Source: Pedobacter sp. (GTDB taxonomy: Bacteria; Bacteroidota; Bacteroidia; Sphingobacteriales; Sphingobacteriaceae). Taken from it: a DNA stretch of 56,741 nt. A program made the translations under genes and the position numbers. The notes under the pieces are model-generated. The model made no database searches and had not been told where the DNA came from. It saw nothing but the letters and a program-made list of their open reading frames with translations. The DNA lies in assembly GCA_025351765.1 (NCBI GenBank), contig JANXVH010000049.1:1-56741 (forward strand), written 5' to 3'. Numbering within the stretch: the stretch's first letter is position 1; the number at the start of each line of letters is the position of its first letter. Shown piece by piece: positions 27,687 to 37,354 of this stretch.

Positions 27687-27791
27687 GTTTAATCCTTTTT
27701 CTATATTAATACTAAAAATCATTAGTCTGACTTCCAGCTAAGTATCATTATTAGGTTGGTGTTATACGTCGCTAAAGTAGATGTTTGAACC

Positions 27792-28880
27792 ATGAGTTTA
27801 AAACATAAGATTGCCTTAACATTAATACATTCTGTAGGCCATGTAACAGCTAAAAATCTCTTAGGCCACTTTGGCTCTGCCGAGGCAATCTTTAGCGCAG
27901 ATCGTGCTGCACTGATGCAGATTGATGGTATAGGAAAAGTTACTGCCGAAGAGATTGTAAAGAGTAATGCGCTCCGGCTTGCTGAAGACCAACTGAATTT
28001 TTTAAGCAAACACAATATCCAGACGCTGTTTTTTGGCGAGGATAACTACCCCAGAAGGTTATTGGAGTGTTTTGACGCTCCAATATTACTTTACTACAAA
28101 GGCAAGGCAGATCTTAATCATCCACGGATTGTAAGTATAGTAGGTACAAGAAAAGCAACGTCTTATGGGCAATACCTATGCAGGCAACTCGCTGAAGTAC
28201 TTTCCGATCATGACGTATTGGTTATTAGCGGTCTAGCCTACGGTATTGATATTGCGGCTCATAAGGAAAGTTTGAATTTTAACATTCCAACCATAGGCGT
28301 ACTTGCCCACGGCTTAGACCGGATATATCCACAGCTTCATCATGGCATAGCTAAAAAAATGGTGGAAGAGGGGGGCTTGATAACCGAATTTCCTTTAAAT
28401 ACCAATCCTGACAAAGAGAATTTTCCAAAAAGAAATAGAATAATAGCTGGACTTGCAGATGCAACTATCGTTGTTGAAGCAACCCTAAAGGGTGGTGCAC
28501 TGATCACTGCAGACATTGCCAATTCTTATCACAGAGATGTATTTGCATTTCCAGGAAGGGTTAACGATGAATGTTCAGAGGGATGCAATTTTCTGATCAA
28601 GACCAATCGTGCCGCCCTTATCAACCATGCAAAAGACCTCGTTTATTATTTAGGTTGGGAAAGCTCAAAAACTTTAAGTACCAAACAGATTCTCTTACCA
28701 ATAGGATTGCTGCCAGAAGAACAAAGTATTGTAGAACTACTTAAAGTGTCGCCAGTTAGAATTGATGAACTGTCCATTAAATTAGCTCTACCCCAAAGTA
28801 AGCTCGCCATGTATTTGTTGAATCTCGAAATGCAGGGTATTTTGGTGTCCCTGCCTGGCAAAGTTTACAGATTGAATTAA
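27792..28880 (+). CDS. dprA: DNA-processing protein DprA
   Basis: DprA binds single-stranded DNA and loads RecA during transformation or plasmid entry. The 362-aa protein has an N-terminal HhH/SAM-like part (NLLGHFGSAEAIF, IDGIGKVTAEEI), a Rossmann core with SIVGTRKATSYG, VISGLAYGIDIAAH and FPKRNRIIAGL, and a C-terminal winged-helix DprA-WH-like domain from about residue 300. It is the full-length form. It follows rsmG by 105 bp. Confidence 0.93.
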   Translation: MSLKHKIALTLIHSVGHVTAKNLLGHFGSAEAIFSADRAALMQIDGIGKVTAEEIVKSNALRLAEDQLNFLSKHNIQTLFFGEDNYPRRLLECFDAPILLYYKGKADLNHPRIVSIVGTRKATSYGQYLCRQLAEVLSDHDVLVISGLAYGIDIAAHKESLNFNIPTIGVLAHGLDRIYPQLHHGIAKKMVEEGGLITEFPLNTNPDKENFPKRNRIIAGLADATIVVEATLKGGALITADIANSYHRDVFAFPGRVNDECSEGCNFLIKTNRAALINHAKDLVYYLGWESSKTLSTKQILLPIGLLPEEQSIVELLKVSPVRIDELSIKLALPQSKLAMYLLNLEMQGILVSLPGKVYRLN

Positions 28881-29032
28881 TATTGTTTTTTAATAGCGTT
28901 ATTTATGTCTGTTTTTAAGTCTATTAAATAACTAGATTAAAATTTAATTTCTATTTATAATTAGTTGCAATATTATATTTTGATTGTACAATAGAAAATA
29001 AAATACTGATGGGTATTGTCTATTTTTGTTAT

Positions 29033-30394
29033 ATGTGGTACAATAATATTTTAGAAACGATAGGCAACACTCCGTTGGTTAGATTGAACAGTATTACCAA
29101 GGATATACCTGCAATAGTACTTGCGAAAATCGAAACGACAAACCCGGGGAATTCCATTAAAGACCGGATGGCCATCAAAATGATTGAAGATGCGGAGCAG
29201 TCTGGTAAATTGAAACCAGGGGGTACTATTATTGAGGGTACATCTGGTAATACTGGTATGGGATTAGCAATGGCGGCGATTGTTAAGGGTTATAAATGTA
29301 TTTTTACCACAACAGATAAACAGTCCAAAGAGAAAGTTGACGCTTTACGCGCCTTCGGCGCAGAAGTAATTGTATGTCCAACCAATGTAGAACCCGAAGA
29401 TCCCCGTTCTTATTATTCTGTATCATCACGACTTGAACGTGAAGTACCGAACTCCTGGAAACCTAATCAATATGATAACCTGGCAAATACACAAGCTCAC
29501 TATGAGCAAACCGGCCCGGAAATATGGGAACAAACAGAAGGAAAGATAACCCATTTGGTTGTAGGGGTAGGAACAGGGGGTACAATTTCAGGTACGGGAA
29601 AATACTTGAAAGAAAGGAACCCTAATATCAAAGTATGGGGCATTGATACTTACGGTTCCGTATTTAAAAAATACAAGGAAACGGGTATACTAGATAAGAA
29701 TGAGATCTACCCATATATTACAGAGGGGATTGGAGAGGACTTCCTTCCTAAAAATGTAGATTTTGATATCATAGATCTTTTTGAGAAAGTTACTGACAAA
29801 GATGCTGCGCTGATGACCAGAGACATAGCGCGTAAGGAAGGGATTTTTGTAGGAAACTCTGCTGGATCTGCAATTGCGGGATTACTTCAGTTAAAAGACA
29901 AACTCAAACCAGAAGATGTTGTAGTAGTCATATTTCATGATCATGGAAGCAGATACATGGGGAAAATGTTTAACGAGGATTGGCTAAGAGAGCGGGGATT
30001 TTTGAAAGACGAAAAACTAACAGCCAAGTCGATCATTGCTAAAAAAGATAAAACGGAAATTGTAACCATAGATTGCGAAAAGACACTGTTGGAAGCAATT
30101 AGCACGATGAATACGCTCAATATTTCACAAATACCTGTTACACAAAAGGAAATGGTAGTTGGTAAACTAGGAGAAAGTGATATCCTTAAGGCATTAATGG
30201 AAAACCCTTCCTTAAAATCTGCAAAGGTTCAGGAAATTATGTCAACTACCTTCCCTTTTGTGGATTTGAACACTTCGATAGACAGGATTTCGGCATTGAT
30301 TAATAAAGAAAACAGCGCAGTTCTTGTTGAAGATGAAAACGGAAAGATAGAGATCATTACCCAGTACGACATCATCAATGCCATATCGGCATAA
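29033..30394 (+). CDS. Cystathionine beta-synthase with C-terminal CBS domains
   Basis: A 453-aa PLP enzyme of the cysteine synthase/cystathionine beta-synthase family, condensing serine (or O-acetylserine) with homocysteine or sulfide. PLP lysine in NPGNSIKDRMA, phosphate-binding GTSGNTGMGLAM and a GTGGTISGTGKYLKE loop are present. From about residue 335 two CBS domains occur, absent in plain cysteine synthases, so cystathionine beta-synthase is the better call. The start at Met 29033 (MWYNNILETIGNTPL) is chosen over 29009. A TATTTTTG sits 4 bases before this ATG, so a leaderless message is possible. Confidence 0.85.
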   Translation: MWYNNILETIGNTPLVRLNSITKDIPAIVLAKIETTNPGNSIKDRMAIKMIEDAEQSGKLKPGGTIIEGTSGNTGMGLAMAAIVKGYKCIFTTTDKQSKEKVDALRAFGAEVIVCPTNVEPEDPRSYYSVSSRLEREVPNSWKPNQYDNLANTQAHYEQTGPEIWEQTEGKITHLVVGVGTGGTISGTGKYLKERNPNIKVWGIDTYGSVFKKYKETGILDKNEIYPYITEGIGEDFLPKNVDFDIIDLFEKVTDKDAALMTRDIARKEGIFVGNSAGSAIAGLLQLKDKLKPEDVVVVIFHDHGSRYMGKMFNEDWLRERGFLKDEKLTAKSIIAKKDKTEIVTIDCEKTLLEAISTMNTLNISQIPVTQKEMVVGKLGESDILKALMENPSLKSAKVQEIMSTTFPFVDLNTSIDRISALINKENSAVLVEDENGKIEIITQYDIINAISA

Positions 30395-30451
30395 GATATA
30401 CAAATACAAAAATCTAGGTCGATACCTGGATTTTTGTATTTAAACTATTTG

Positions 30452-31777
30452 TTAATGACTAGGAGCATATGCTTCAACCCGCTTAATCTGGGCTCCTAAA
30501 GCCCTCAGCCTTACGTCTATATCCTGGTAACCTCTTTCTATTTGCTCTATATTAAATATAGTAGATTTACCTTCAGCTGATAGTGCTGCTATCAATAACG
30601 AAACTCCAGCGCGGATATCGGGAGATGTCATGCTGATTCCTCTAAGCTTGTATTGTTTGTCAATACCATTTACAGTTGCCCTATGTGGATCACAAAGGAT
30701 AATCTGAGCACCCATGTCAATCAGTTTATCTACAAAAAACAACCTGCTTTCAAACATTTTTTGATGGATCAGTAAGTTCCCTTTGGCTTGAGTTGCTACT
30801 ACAAGAACTATACTCAGCAAATCAGGAGTAAAGCCTGGCCAAGGAGAATCTGCAATCGTTAACATTGAACCATCTATAAATGATTCAATTACATAATGGG
30901 TTTGAGAAGGAATATAAATATCGTCGCCTCTTAGCTCAAACTTAATACCCAGTTTTTTAAATACATCCGGTATTACGCCAAGTTCAGAGTAACATACGTT
31001 TTTAATGGTAATTTCTGATTCTGTCATTGCTGCCAAACCTATAAAAGAGCCAATCTCAATCATATCTGGCAACATTCTATGCTCCGTTCCACCTAGTTTT
31101 TCAACACCCTCTATCGTTAGTAAATTAGAACCCACGCCAGTAATTTTAGCACCCATGCGGTTAAGCATTTTACATAACTGCTGTAAATAAGGTTCGCAAG
31201 CTGCATTATAAACAGTTGTTGTACCCTTTGCCAATACTGCTGCCATTACAATGTTCGCAGTACCAGTAACAGAAGCTTCATCAAGAAGGATATAGGCACC
31301 TTTTAAATTGGTAGCATCAACATTAAAAAACTCTTTTTTATTATCGTATACAAACTTTGCCCCTAGTTTTTCAAAGCCAAGAAAATGCGTATCCAACCTC
31401 CTTCTGCCAATTTTATCGCCCCCTGGCTTTGGAATTGCAGCAGTACCAAAGCGGCCTAACAATGGCCCTACAATCATAATAGATCCTCTTAAACCACCAC
31501 CTTTAGCTTTAAAGGTATCAGACAGGAAAAATTTTAAGTCTATATTCTTTGCTTCAAAAGTATAGGTGTCTTTAGAGAGGCGTTCAATATGAACCCCCAT
31601 ATCACCAAGAAGCTCTATCAATTTATTTACATCTTTGATGTCTGGAATATTGCTTACTGTAATCTTTTGATCAGTAAGCAATACAGCGGCAATAATTTGC
31701 AAGGCTTCATTTTTTGCACCCTGAGGATGAATTTCGCCCTTTAATTTCTTGCCACCAATTATTTCAAATGCATTCAT
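30452..31777 (-). CDS. murA: UDP-N-acetylglucosamine 1-carboxyvinyltransferase with Asp at the fosfomycin-target site
   Basis: Catalyses the first committed step of peptidoglycan synthesis, transferring enolpyruvate to UDP-GlcNAc. The 441-aa sequence starts MNAFEIIGGKKLKGEI, with the two-domain EPT fold. The catalytic loop reads PKPGGDKIGRRRLDTH: the residue that is normally Cys (C115 in E. coli, fosfomycin-modified) is Asp. Asp versions occur in naturally fosfomycin-resistant groups. It is followed by the DUF4290 gene on the same strand, upstream of it by 32 bp. Confidence 0.93.
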   Translation of the reverse strand: MNAFEIIGGKKLKGEIHPQGAKNEALQIIAAVLLTDQKITVSNIPDIKDVNKLIELLGDMGVHIERLSKDTYTFEAKNIDLKFFLSDTFKAKGGGLRGSIMIVGPLLGRFGTAAIPKPGGDKIGRRRLDTHFLGFEKLGAKFVYDNKKEFFNVDATNLKGAYILLDEASVTGTANIVMAAVLAKGTTTVYNAACEPYLQQLCKMLNRMGAKITGVGSNLLTIEGVEKLGGTEHRMLPDMIEIGSFIGLAAMTESEITIKNVCYSELGVIPDVFKKLGIKFELRGDDIYIPSQTHYVIESFIDGSMLTIADSPWPGFTPDLLSIVLVVATQAKGNLLIHQKMFESRLFFVDKLIDMGAQIILCDPHRATVNGIDKQYKLRGISMTSPDIRAGVSLLIAALSAEGKSTIFNIEQIERGYQDIDVRLRALGAQIKRVEAYAPSH

Positions 31778-31809
31778 ACGGTAATAAGTATCTGGTTTAA
31801 TGTGTAGCC

Positions 31810-32484
31810 TTAGTACCTCGGTTTTGGGTTATTATTGCGCTGAGGACGACTGTTATTATTGTTACTCGGCCTGTTTTTGCCGTTATTGTTATTCCTACCC
31901 CTGTTATTTTTATCAGGTCTGATGGCTGCAGGTTTAAACTCAACTTTATTTAAGTTTACATTTTCATCAAGCTCAAGCTCACCATCAGAGAGTTCTCTTA
32001 AATTTTTAATGATGGTCTCATCTGCAACCGTGTCTTTATTCCATGTAACGTAGGCCATTTTCATGAAATTGGCTATTCCTTGTACCATCGCCGCCCTGCG
32101 TTCAGGCTCCTCAACTGCTTTGGTTTTTTCTATCATTACCTCAACAGTTTTGCCATAATGCTTGTATTTAATGCGTTGCTGAGGATAGCCAATATGCTTC
32201 GGTCTAATCATTGCAGCTTCCGGAGTTGGCTTAGGATAAGGAGAATCTACCTCAATTTTGTATCCTGAAATGATATGAAGGTGATCCCAAAGCTTATGTT
32301 TAAAATCTGCAACATCCCGTAAATGAGGGTTTAAGAAACCCATCAAGTCAATTACAGCCTGAGCATACCTATTGCGTTCTTCAAGATCCGGTAGTTCAAT
32401 AATGTACTTCACCATGTTCTGCACATTACGCCCGTATTCAGCAAGAATCAGATCGTTTCTTGTGGTGTTATATTCAAAATTCAT
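31810..32484 (-). CDS. DUF4290 family protein
   Basis: A 224-aa protein. Residues 1-160 match the DUF4290 pattern (MNFEYNTTRNDLILAEYGRN, ELPDLEERNRYAQAVI, KLWDHLHIISGY). The C-terminal 50 residues are an Asn/Arg/Lys-rich low-complexity tail (NNRGRNNNNGKNRPSNNNN), a likely nucleic-acid or wall-contacting tail. The family is nearly confined to Bacteroidota and often lies next to murA, so a role in envelope growth is possible but unproven. Confidence 0.85.
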   Translation of the reverse strand: MNFEYNTTRNDLILAEYGRNVQNMVKYIIELPDLEERNRYAQAVIDLMGFLNPHLRDVADFKHKLWDHLHIISGYKIEVDSPYPKPTPEAAMIRPKHIGYPQQRIKYKHYGKTVEVMIEKTKAVEEPERRAAMVQGIANFMKMAYVTWNKDTVADETIIKNLRELSDGELELDENVNLNKVEFKPAAIRPDKNNRGRNNNNGKNRPSNNNNSRPQRNNNPKPRY

Positions 32485-32519
32485 TTGTATTTATTTCTAT
32501 GAATGTACTCGTTTATCTT

Positions 32520-34805
32520 TTATTTAACAATTCGCAATTTAGCAAATTTTAATAACAACTGCTTGTTACCCAAACCCTGGAAAAATACAGTTGCTTTTAC
32601 ATCTGGAAGTGACCCTTCCAGGCTTACTATTTTACCAAATCCAAATTTCTCATGTTCAACATCCATACCATTTTGAAAAGCACTGGCAACATCGGCCGCA
32701 AATCCAGGTGTGGGCACATGAGCCTTTGGTAAAATGGACGTTGTTTTAGGGCGTTGCATTGGCGTGCGTGCTGCTGCAGGTTGTGGTGCTTCACGCTGCT
32801 GGCTCCATGTTCTTCTTTCGGTATCGAAACTATTGTCGCCCAATACACTTTTTGCTGGTTTAACCATTTCCAGTTCCAAATAACGCGCATTAATCTCATT
32901 AATAAACCTACTTGGCTCACAATTGGTTAATGTTCCCCACCGATATCTTGAAGTGGCATAAGTTAAAGTTAGCTTTTTTTCTGCCCTTGTTATGGCCACA
33001 TAAAACAGCCTTCTTTCTTCTTCCAGGTCAGTTCTAGAATTTAAGCTCATTTGCGAGGGAAATAGGTTTTCTTCCAAACCAACAATAAATACATTTTTAA
33101 ACTCCAGTCCCTTTGCAGAATGTATCGTCATCAAAGAAACCGTATCGCGGTCCTTGTCATCCTGCCTGTCGTCATTTGTAAGCAATGCAATATCCTGCAT
33201 AAAAATAGCAAGACTGCGGTCTTCTATATCTTCTCGTTCCGCAAACTCTTTTATACCGTTTAATAGTTCCTGTATGTTCTCATACCTGCTCCGGCCTTCA
33301 ATACTATCGTCGGTGTGCAGTTCTTTCAGTATTCCTGAATGCTGTGCAATATATAAGGCAGTTTCGTATGCGTCCAGTTTTTTAGATTCAGCTGCAAAGC
33401 TCCTGATCAACATAGAAAAATCATTCAGTTGATTGGCAATTCTACCTTCAATATATTGTTGAGGGGCACAAATTACTTCCCACATGGTGATGTTGTGCTT
33501 ATCAGCAGCAACACTAATCTTCTCAACTGTTGTATCACCCAAGCCCCTTCTAGGATAGTTAATTACTCTTTTAATTGCCTCTTCATCTGCAGGGTTAAAC
33601 GTTAAACGGAAATAGGCAATAAGGTCTTTAATTTCCTTACGCTGATAAAAAGACAAACCCCCATATATTTTGTAAGGAACATTTAATTTGCGTAAGGCCT
33701 CTTCCATAGCCCTCGACTGGGCATTTGTACGGTACAAAATAGCAAAATCATTGTGCTTATACCCTTTAGAAGTACGTTCCTGAACGATGGCCTCTGCAAC
33801 AAGCTTACCCTCCTCATTGTCTGTAAAGGCACGTTGCACTTTAATCCTGTCGCCCTCCTCATTGTCAGAAAACACGTTCTTTTCCAATTGGTTCTTATTG
33901 TTGGCGATGATACTATTGGCAACCTCTACTATATTTTGTGTAGAACGATAGTTTTGCTCCAGTTTATAAACCTGAAGATCAGGGTAATCACGTTCAAAAT
34001 TTAGGATATTCTGAATGTTTGCGCCCCTAAAAGCATAAATACTTTGTGCATCATCACCCACAACGCAGATGTTTTGATAGGCGGCAGCTAATTTTTTAAC
34101 GATGGTATATTGAGAAAAGTTAGTATCCTGGTACTCATCAACCATTAAGTATTTAAACTTTTGCTGGTATTTATTTAGCACCTCAGGGCGGCTTTTTAAA
34201 AGTACGTTGGTTTTAAACAATAAATCATCAAAATCCATTGCACCAGCCTTAAAACACCGCTTTGTATAAGCTTCATAAATCGCACCAATTAACGGGCGTT
34301 TGTTGCTCATGTCTTCAGATTGTATCTCGGCACTTTCCAGATACTCAGAATGAGAGATCAGGTTATTCTTGGCAGAAGAAATCCTATTGTAAACAAAATT
34401 AGCATTGTACAATTTATCATCCAGCTGCAATTCTTTTAATATAGAGCGAAGCAGACTTTTGCTGTCATCCGTGTCATAAATTGTGAAATTAGAAGGATAC
34501 CCAATCTTTTCTGCTTCAACACGTAATATTTTAGCAAATACCGAGTGGAAGGTGCCCATCCAGATGTTTTTAGCTTCAGAACCCACAACCTTTGTAATAC
34601 GCTCGCGCATATCTTTTGAGGCTTTATTGGTAAAAGTTAGTACGAGTATGTTAAATGGATCAACTCCTTTTTCAATTAAATGAGCAACCCTATAAGTAAT
34701 TACACGGGTTTTACCAGATCCGGCTCCTGCCACTATCATTGCGGGACCTTGTGTATTCTCTACTGCTGCGCGTTGTTGGGGGTTTAAACCTGCTAAATAA
34801 TCCAA
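32520..34805 (-). CDS. UvrD/PcrA-family ATP-dependent DNA helicase
   Basis: A 761-aa superfamily 1A helicase that translocates 3' to 5' on DNA in repair or replication restart. Motifs: LNPQQRAAV, Walker A GAGSGKTRV, LTFTNKASKDM, DEYQDTN (II), GDDAQSIYAFRGA (III), LEQNYRST (IV), VSLMTIHSAKGLEF (V), EERRLFYVAITRA (VI). The C-terminal part contains a Tudor-like PcrA extension (VEHEKFGFGKIVSLEG). Full length for the PcrA/UvrD group. It lies 35 bp upstream of the DUF4290 gene on the same strand. Confidence 0.93.
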   Translation of the reverse strand: MDYLAGLNPQQRAAVENTQGPAMIVAGAGSGKTRVITYRVAHLIEKGVDPFNILVLTFTNKASKDMRERITKVVGSEAKNIWMGTFHSVFAKILRVEAEKIGYPSNFTIYDTDDSKSLLRSILKELQLDDKLYNANFVYNRISSAKNNLISHSEYLESAEIQSEDMSNKRPLIGAIYEAYTKRCFKAGAMDFDDLLFKTNVLLKSRPEVLNKYQQKFKYLMVDEYQDTNFSQYTIVKKLAAAYQNICVVGDDAQSIYAFRGANIQNILNFERDYPDLQVYKLEQNYRSTQNIVEVANSIIANNKNQLEKNVFSDNEEGDRIKVQRAFTDNEEGKLVAEAIVQERTSKGYKHNDFAILYRTNAQSRAMEEALRKLNVPYKIYGGLSFYQRKEIKDLIAYFRLTFNPADEEAIKRVINYPRRGLGDTTVEKISVAADKHNITMWEVICAPQQYIEGRIANQLNDFSMLIRSFAAESKKLDAYETALYIAQHSGILKELHTDDSIEGRSRYENIQELLNGIKEFAEREDIEDRSLAIFMQDIALLTNDDRQDDKDRDTVSLMTIHSAKGLEFKNVFIVGLEENLFPSQMSLNSRTDLEEERRLFYVAITRAEKKLTLTYATSRYRWGTLTNCEPSRFINEINARYLELEMVKPAKSVLGDNSFDTERRTWSQQREAPQPAAARTPMQRPKTTSILPKAHVPTPGFAADVASAFQNGMDVEHEKFGFGKIVSLEGSLPDVKATVFFQGLGNKQLLLKFAKLRIVK

Positions 34806-34960
34806 AATCCTTCCTTTGTCTTCCGTTTAAGATGTGTTTTTGTTTAGAAAATCAATTTTCTAAGGTTACAAACCTACAGTTTTTTCGGGTGACTACCGCC
34901 GTTGCATTACAGAACTTATCCACCTATTGAAAACTACAGATGTTCTGATTAAAGTATGCT

Positions 34961-35409
34961 ACCATAATGGTTGCTCCCGTTCAGTATTATCCAAAATAGC
35001 TACTCCATCTGGTGTGCCCAGGCACTAACCATGTGAACTGGTGATTTTCCCCCATGCTGCTTAGCCCCCCGTATTGTTTTGCCATCAATGTTTACGATTT
35101 CCTTTACATCAATAACTTTTATTAATTCACTGACCCATTCTATAAAGCACTGCTCAAAGTGCTAGCTGTCAATGGAACTGATGACCCTGTTAAAGGTGTC
35201 CTGGGAAGGGATCCCGTTCTCTAAATTGAGGAATCCGGCCAGCCATTCCTCTTTGGCTTCACAATATCCCTCAATATTATCCCAGGTATCTGCCCGCAAA
35301 TCACCGCAATTATGGCCATCACAAGGATGTCGTTCAGATCGTGAAGCTTGCTTAGATCTCTTCTATTGTCTTCTATCTGCTTAAAAATACTTAATAATTT
35401 ACCTGCCAT
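34961..35409 (-). pseudogene. ISAs1-family transposase fragment
   Basis: A decayed N-terminal half of an ISAs1-type transposase. Reading on the minus strand: MAGKLLSIFKQIEDNRRDLS, then a frameshift after CG. It continues as ADTWDNIEGYCEAKEEW and GIPSQDTFNRVISSID up to a TAG, then FEQCFIEWVSEL, IVNIDGKTIRGAKQHGGKSP and a second TAG after AHQME. These are diagnostic ISAs1 motifs. It lacks the C-terminal half, so it cannot act. Confidence 0.8.
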
Positions 35410-35427
35410 AAAAAATAATATATTTTT

Positions 35428-35451
35428 AAACAACTAAACAACTAAACAACT
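35428..35451. repeat. Three tandem 8-bp units
   Basis: AAACAACT occurs three times head to tail upstream of the ISAs1 fragment. It is a short slippage-type repeat of no known role. Confidence 0.6.
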
Positions 35452-35475
35452 GAAATCAAGCTTTTATCATCTTTT

Positions 35476-35832
35476 TTATTTGTCAATTCTAGGAAATATG
35501 ATGCGTTTGCCCTGCATTAGTGCAAAAATTGCATTCATTCTACCCCATAATAGTAGATCAGGAACCAGCAAAAATTCAAGCGAATTCATTAGACCAACAA
35601 TAACGATTTGTGTGATCACATTTAGACGTCTTTTGACGCCAGACAAAATCCAAATTGCCATGCAAATTTCTAAGACCCCAATCAATATCGTGAGTATTCT
35701 AGAATTGCCGCGCCTAAGTATTGTTCCGATAATCTGTTCGTGGCGTGGTGTTAGATTCAATATTTTACAAAATAGGCCATTTACTATCCAAACTGTCGAA
35801 ATACCAACGTTGATTATGGTGCTTATTTTTAT
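35476..35832 (-). pseudogene. DoxX-like membrane protein relic without a clear start
   Basis: The minus-strand frame reads STVWIVNGLFCKILNLTPRH, then RNGNSRILTILIGVLEI-type membrane segments and LNVITQIVIVGLMNSLEFLL, a DoxX-like protein pattern. The homologous part extends upstream of the first usable start (TTG at 35760) to a TAA at 35833-35835, and no ATG, GTG or TTG opens the frame near its expected beginning. Either the start is unusual (ATA) or the gene is broken. It lies between the ISAs1 fragment and the Mu-like element. Confidence 0.55.
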
Positions 35833-36024
35833 TTAGTTGTTCTATTTGAGTGGTCAGTATTTGATTAGTACAATCTTCAATACAGGAAAATTTTCACCTT
35901 AATTGGGGTAAGGTAATTGTATTAATTATCAATTTAGCCTTCTTATCAAGATTATAAACATTAATGCTCCTTATTGATCATTCTGCTGTAAAATACTGGT
36001 TCTGGGTTAAAAAATACTACTGTT

Positions 36025-36035
36025 CCTATACAAGT
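36025..36035 (+). repeat. 11-bp direct repeat, left side of Mu-like element
   Basis: CCTATACAAGT here recurs at 46222-46232 in the same orientation, bracketing the Mu-like element. It probably contains a target-site duplication. Confidence 0.7.
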
Positions 36036-36043
36036 ATAAACGC

Positions 36044-36080
36044 AAAATCCAAATGTCCAAAAACGAAAATCCAAATGTCC
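36044..36080 (+). repeat. Left-end transposase-site repeats
   Basis: AAAATCCAAATGTCC occurs at 36044-36058 and again at 36066-36080, a 22-bp period (two helical turns). Inverted versions occur at the right end (46102-46117, 46205-46216). These fit MuA-type end-binding sites. Confidence 0.7.
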
Positions 36081-36141
36081 AAAAAAAGCACACTTAAAAT
36101 TCGTTTTAATTATATTTAAAGACTGTTTAAACATAGGTTAA

Positions 36142-36450
36142 CTACCAAATAAAGTATGGGTATTTCTTTTTTAGATCGCTTAATTTTGGCTTAGCTCCAA
36201 TAATTCCTTTTAAAAGGCTACGCTCTGCTGTTAAGCGCTGAATTATCACAGCAGGAGTAATAAAAAATTCTTTCTCCAGCTGCACTAAAACATCGTCATA
36301 TCGATTTCTAACTACTTCCATATAGTAATAGTATCGACACGCTAACGCCTCGTCTCTACGGTCTGTGTGCAAGTTACTTGAGCCTTTTGTTTTAGCTCTG
36401 TCTAAAGATGACGGAAATAGCGTTGTAAATAGTGCCTGCTGACCTTGCAT
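36142..36450 (-). CDS. Hypothetical phage protein with HTH-like region
   Basis: A 102-aa protein. The middle (DEALACRYYYYMEVVRNRYDD and EFFITPAVIIQRL) predicts a helix-turn-helix, and the motif EFFI...I.QRL recalls the 68-aa protein at 39129-39335. It is the last gene before the left end of the Mu-like element, beyond a terminator, so it may have its own promoter. The function is unknown; a regulatory role is possible. Confidence 0.55.
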   Translation of the reverse strand: MQGQQALFTTLFPSSLDRAKTKGSSNLHTDRRDEALACRYYYYMEVVRNRYDDVLVQLEKEFFITPAVIIQRLTAERSLLKGIIGAKPKLSDLKKKYPYFIW

Positions 36451-36588
36451 ATTTGAAGATAATTAAATGTAAAAATGTAGAGACCTCTCACAGTCCCTAC
36501 AAAACCAAATATAATATGAAACTTCACGAATATATTTCGTTGCTGTAGAACTACAAAGCATCAGATTTAAACGATATACCATACGATG

Positions 36589-36622
36589 TAAAAAAGGCCT
36601 CCATTTTCATGGAAGCCTTTTA
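36589..36622 (-). terminator. Rho-independent terminator of the late gene group
   Basis: On the minus strand AAAAGGCTTCCA, loop TGAAAA, TGGAGGCCTTTT forms a hairpin with one mismatch and runs into T-rich sequence. It lies 26 bp after the stop of the 223-aa gene. Confidence 0.75.
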
Positions 36623-36647
36623 AGATCGATTTAGATCGTACTTGTAG

Positions 36648-37319
36648 CTAAACCGCTACGTAGGTAGGATAAGCGCTTTCCTGCGCCCGAATATATTGTA
36701 AAGATGGCCTGAAAGCGTTGTTAAACAGCTCGACACCTCTTATACTGACCTCTTTACCTTCCGCTCTAATTGTTTTGTCTGTTTGATAGGCTTGCCAGCT
36801 ATTCAGCTTAGTGCATAGTTCAATTAGTTTAGTAGTAATTTCTGCACCTTTATCATTCTTTGTGTTGTAAGTAAACAGAGCGGTAATTGTGGCATCCGTG
36901 CCAGCCTTTTTACCTATTGTATCTCCTGTAAATTCCATTAAGTCTATCCTGAATCCGAGAGAAGTGTTACCAATTTGATAGTAAGCGTTCAATGCAGTTA
37001 AGACTGTTGATACGTCAGGAATCTCTATTAAATCGGCTATTTTATTTTGTGCAATCGGCACCCCGTTAAAATCTGGTGACCCTGCTTGTACAAGAAGTTT
37101 AGACTTAACAAATGATTCCACGGTAACATTATTTTGCTGATCAGAACGCCTGCTAACGACTGTCTGTTGAATAAGATTGCTTATTTCATTAAGGGTGGCT
37201 GTAACTTCGACTCCTTTTAATGCATCGTAAAGACTTTGAAAAAACACCACTGAATTAGTTAAATGATTTTTTTCGAGTGCAATTCTCTGAGTGTCTGTGT
37301 AAATTAGTACTGTTTCCAT
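36648..37319 (-). CDS. Hypothetical phage protein, parent of the chimeric gene
   Basis: A 223-aa protein of unknown function. The first 45 residues (METVLIYTDTQRIALEK and SVVFFQSLYDALKGVE) are closely copied in the neighbouring 94-aa gene. The middle part is alpha-helical with DLIEIPDVSTVL and RIDLMEFTGDTIGKK; the last part ends YPTYVAV. It could be a structural or scaffold protein of the phage ancestor. It is the last gene before the terminator of this operon. Confidence 0.6.
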   Translation of the reverse strand: METVLIYTDTQRIALEKNHLTNSVVFFQSLYDALKGVEVTATLNEISNLIQQTVVSRRSDQQNNVTVESFVKSKLLVQAGSPDFNGVPIAQNKIADLIEIPDVSTVLTALNAYYQIGNTSLGFRIDLMEFTGDTIGKKAGTDATITALFTYNTKNDKGAEITTKLIELCTKLNSWQAYQTDKTIRAEGKEVSIRGVELFNNAFRPSLQYIRAQESAYPTYVAV

Positions 37320-37354
37320 TGTTGTTGTTTTGTGTTAATAATAATTTGAGTTGT

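Noticed and set aside
36044..36080. End repeats as a plasmid iteron
   Set aside because: Only two copies on this side, with matching inverted copies at the far end, which fits transposon ends better.
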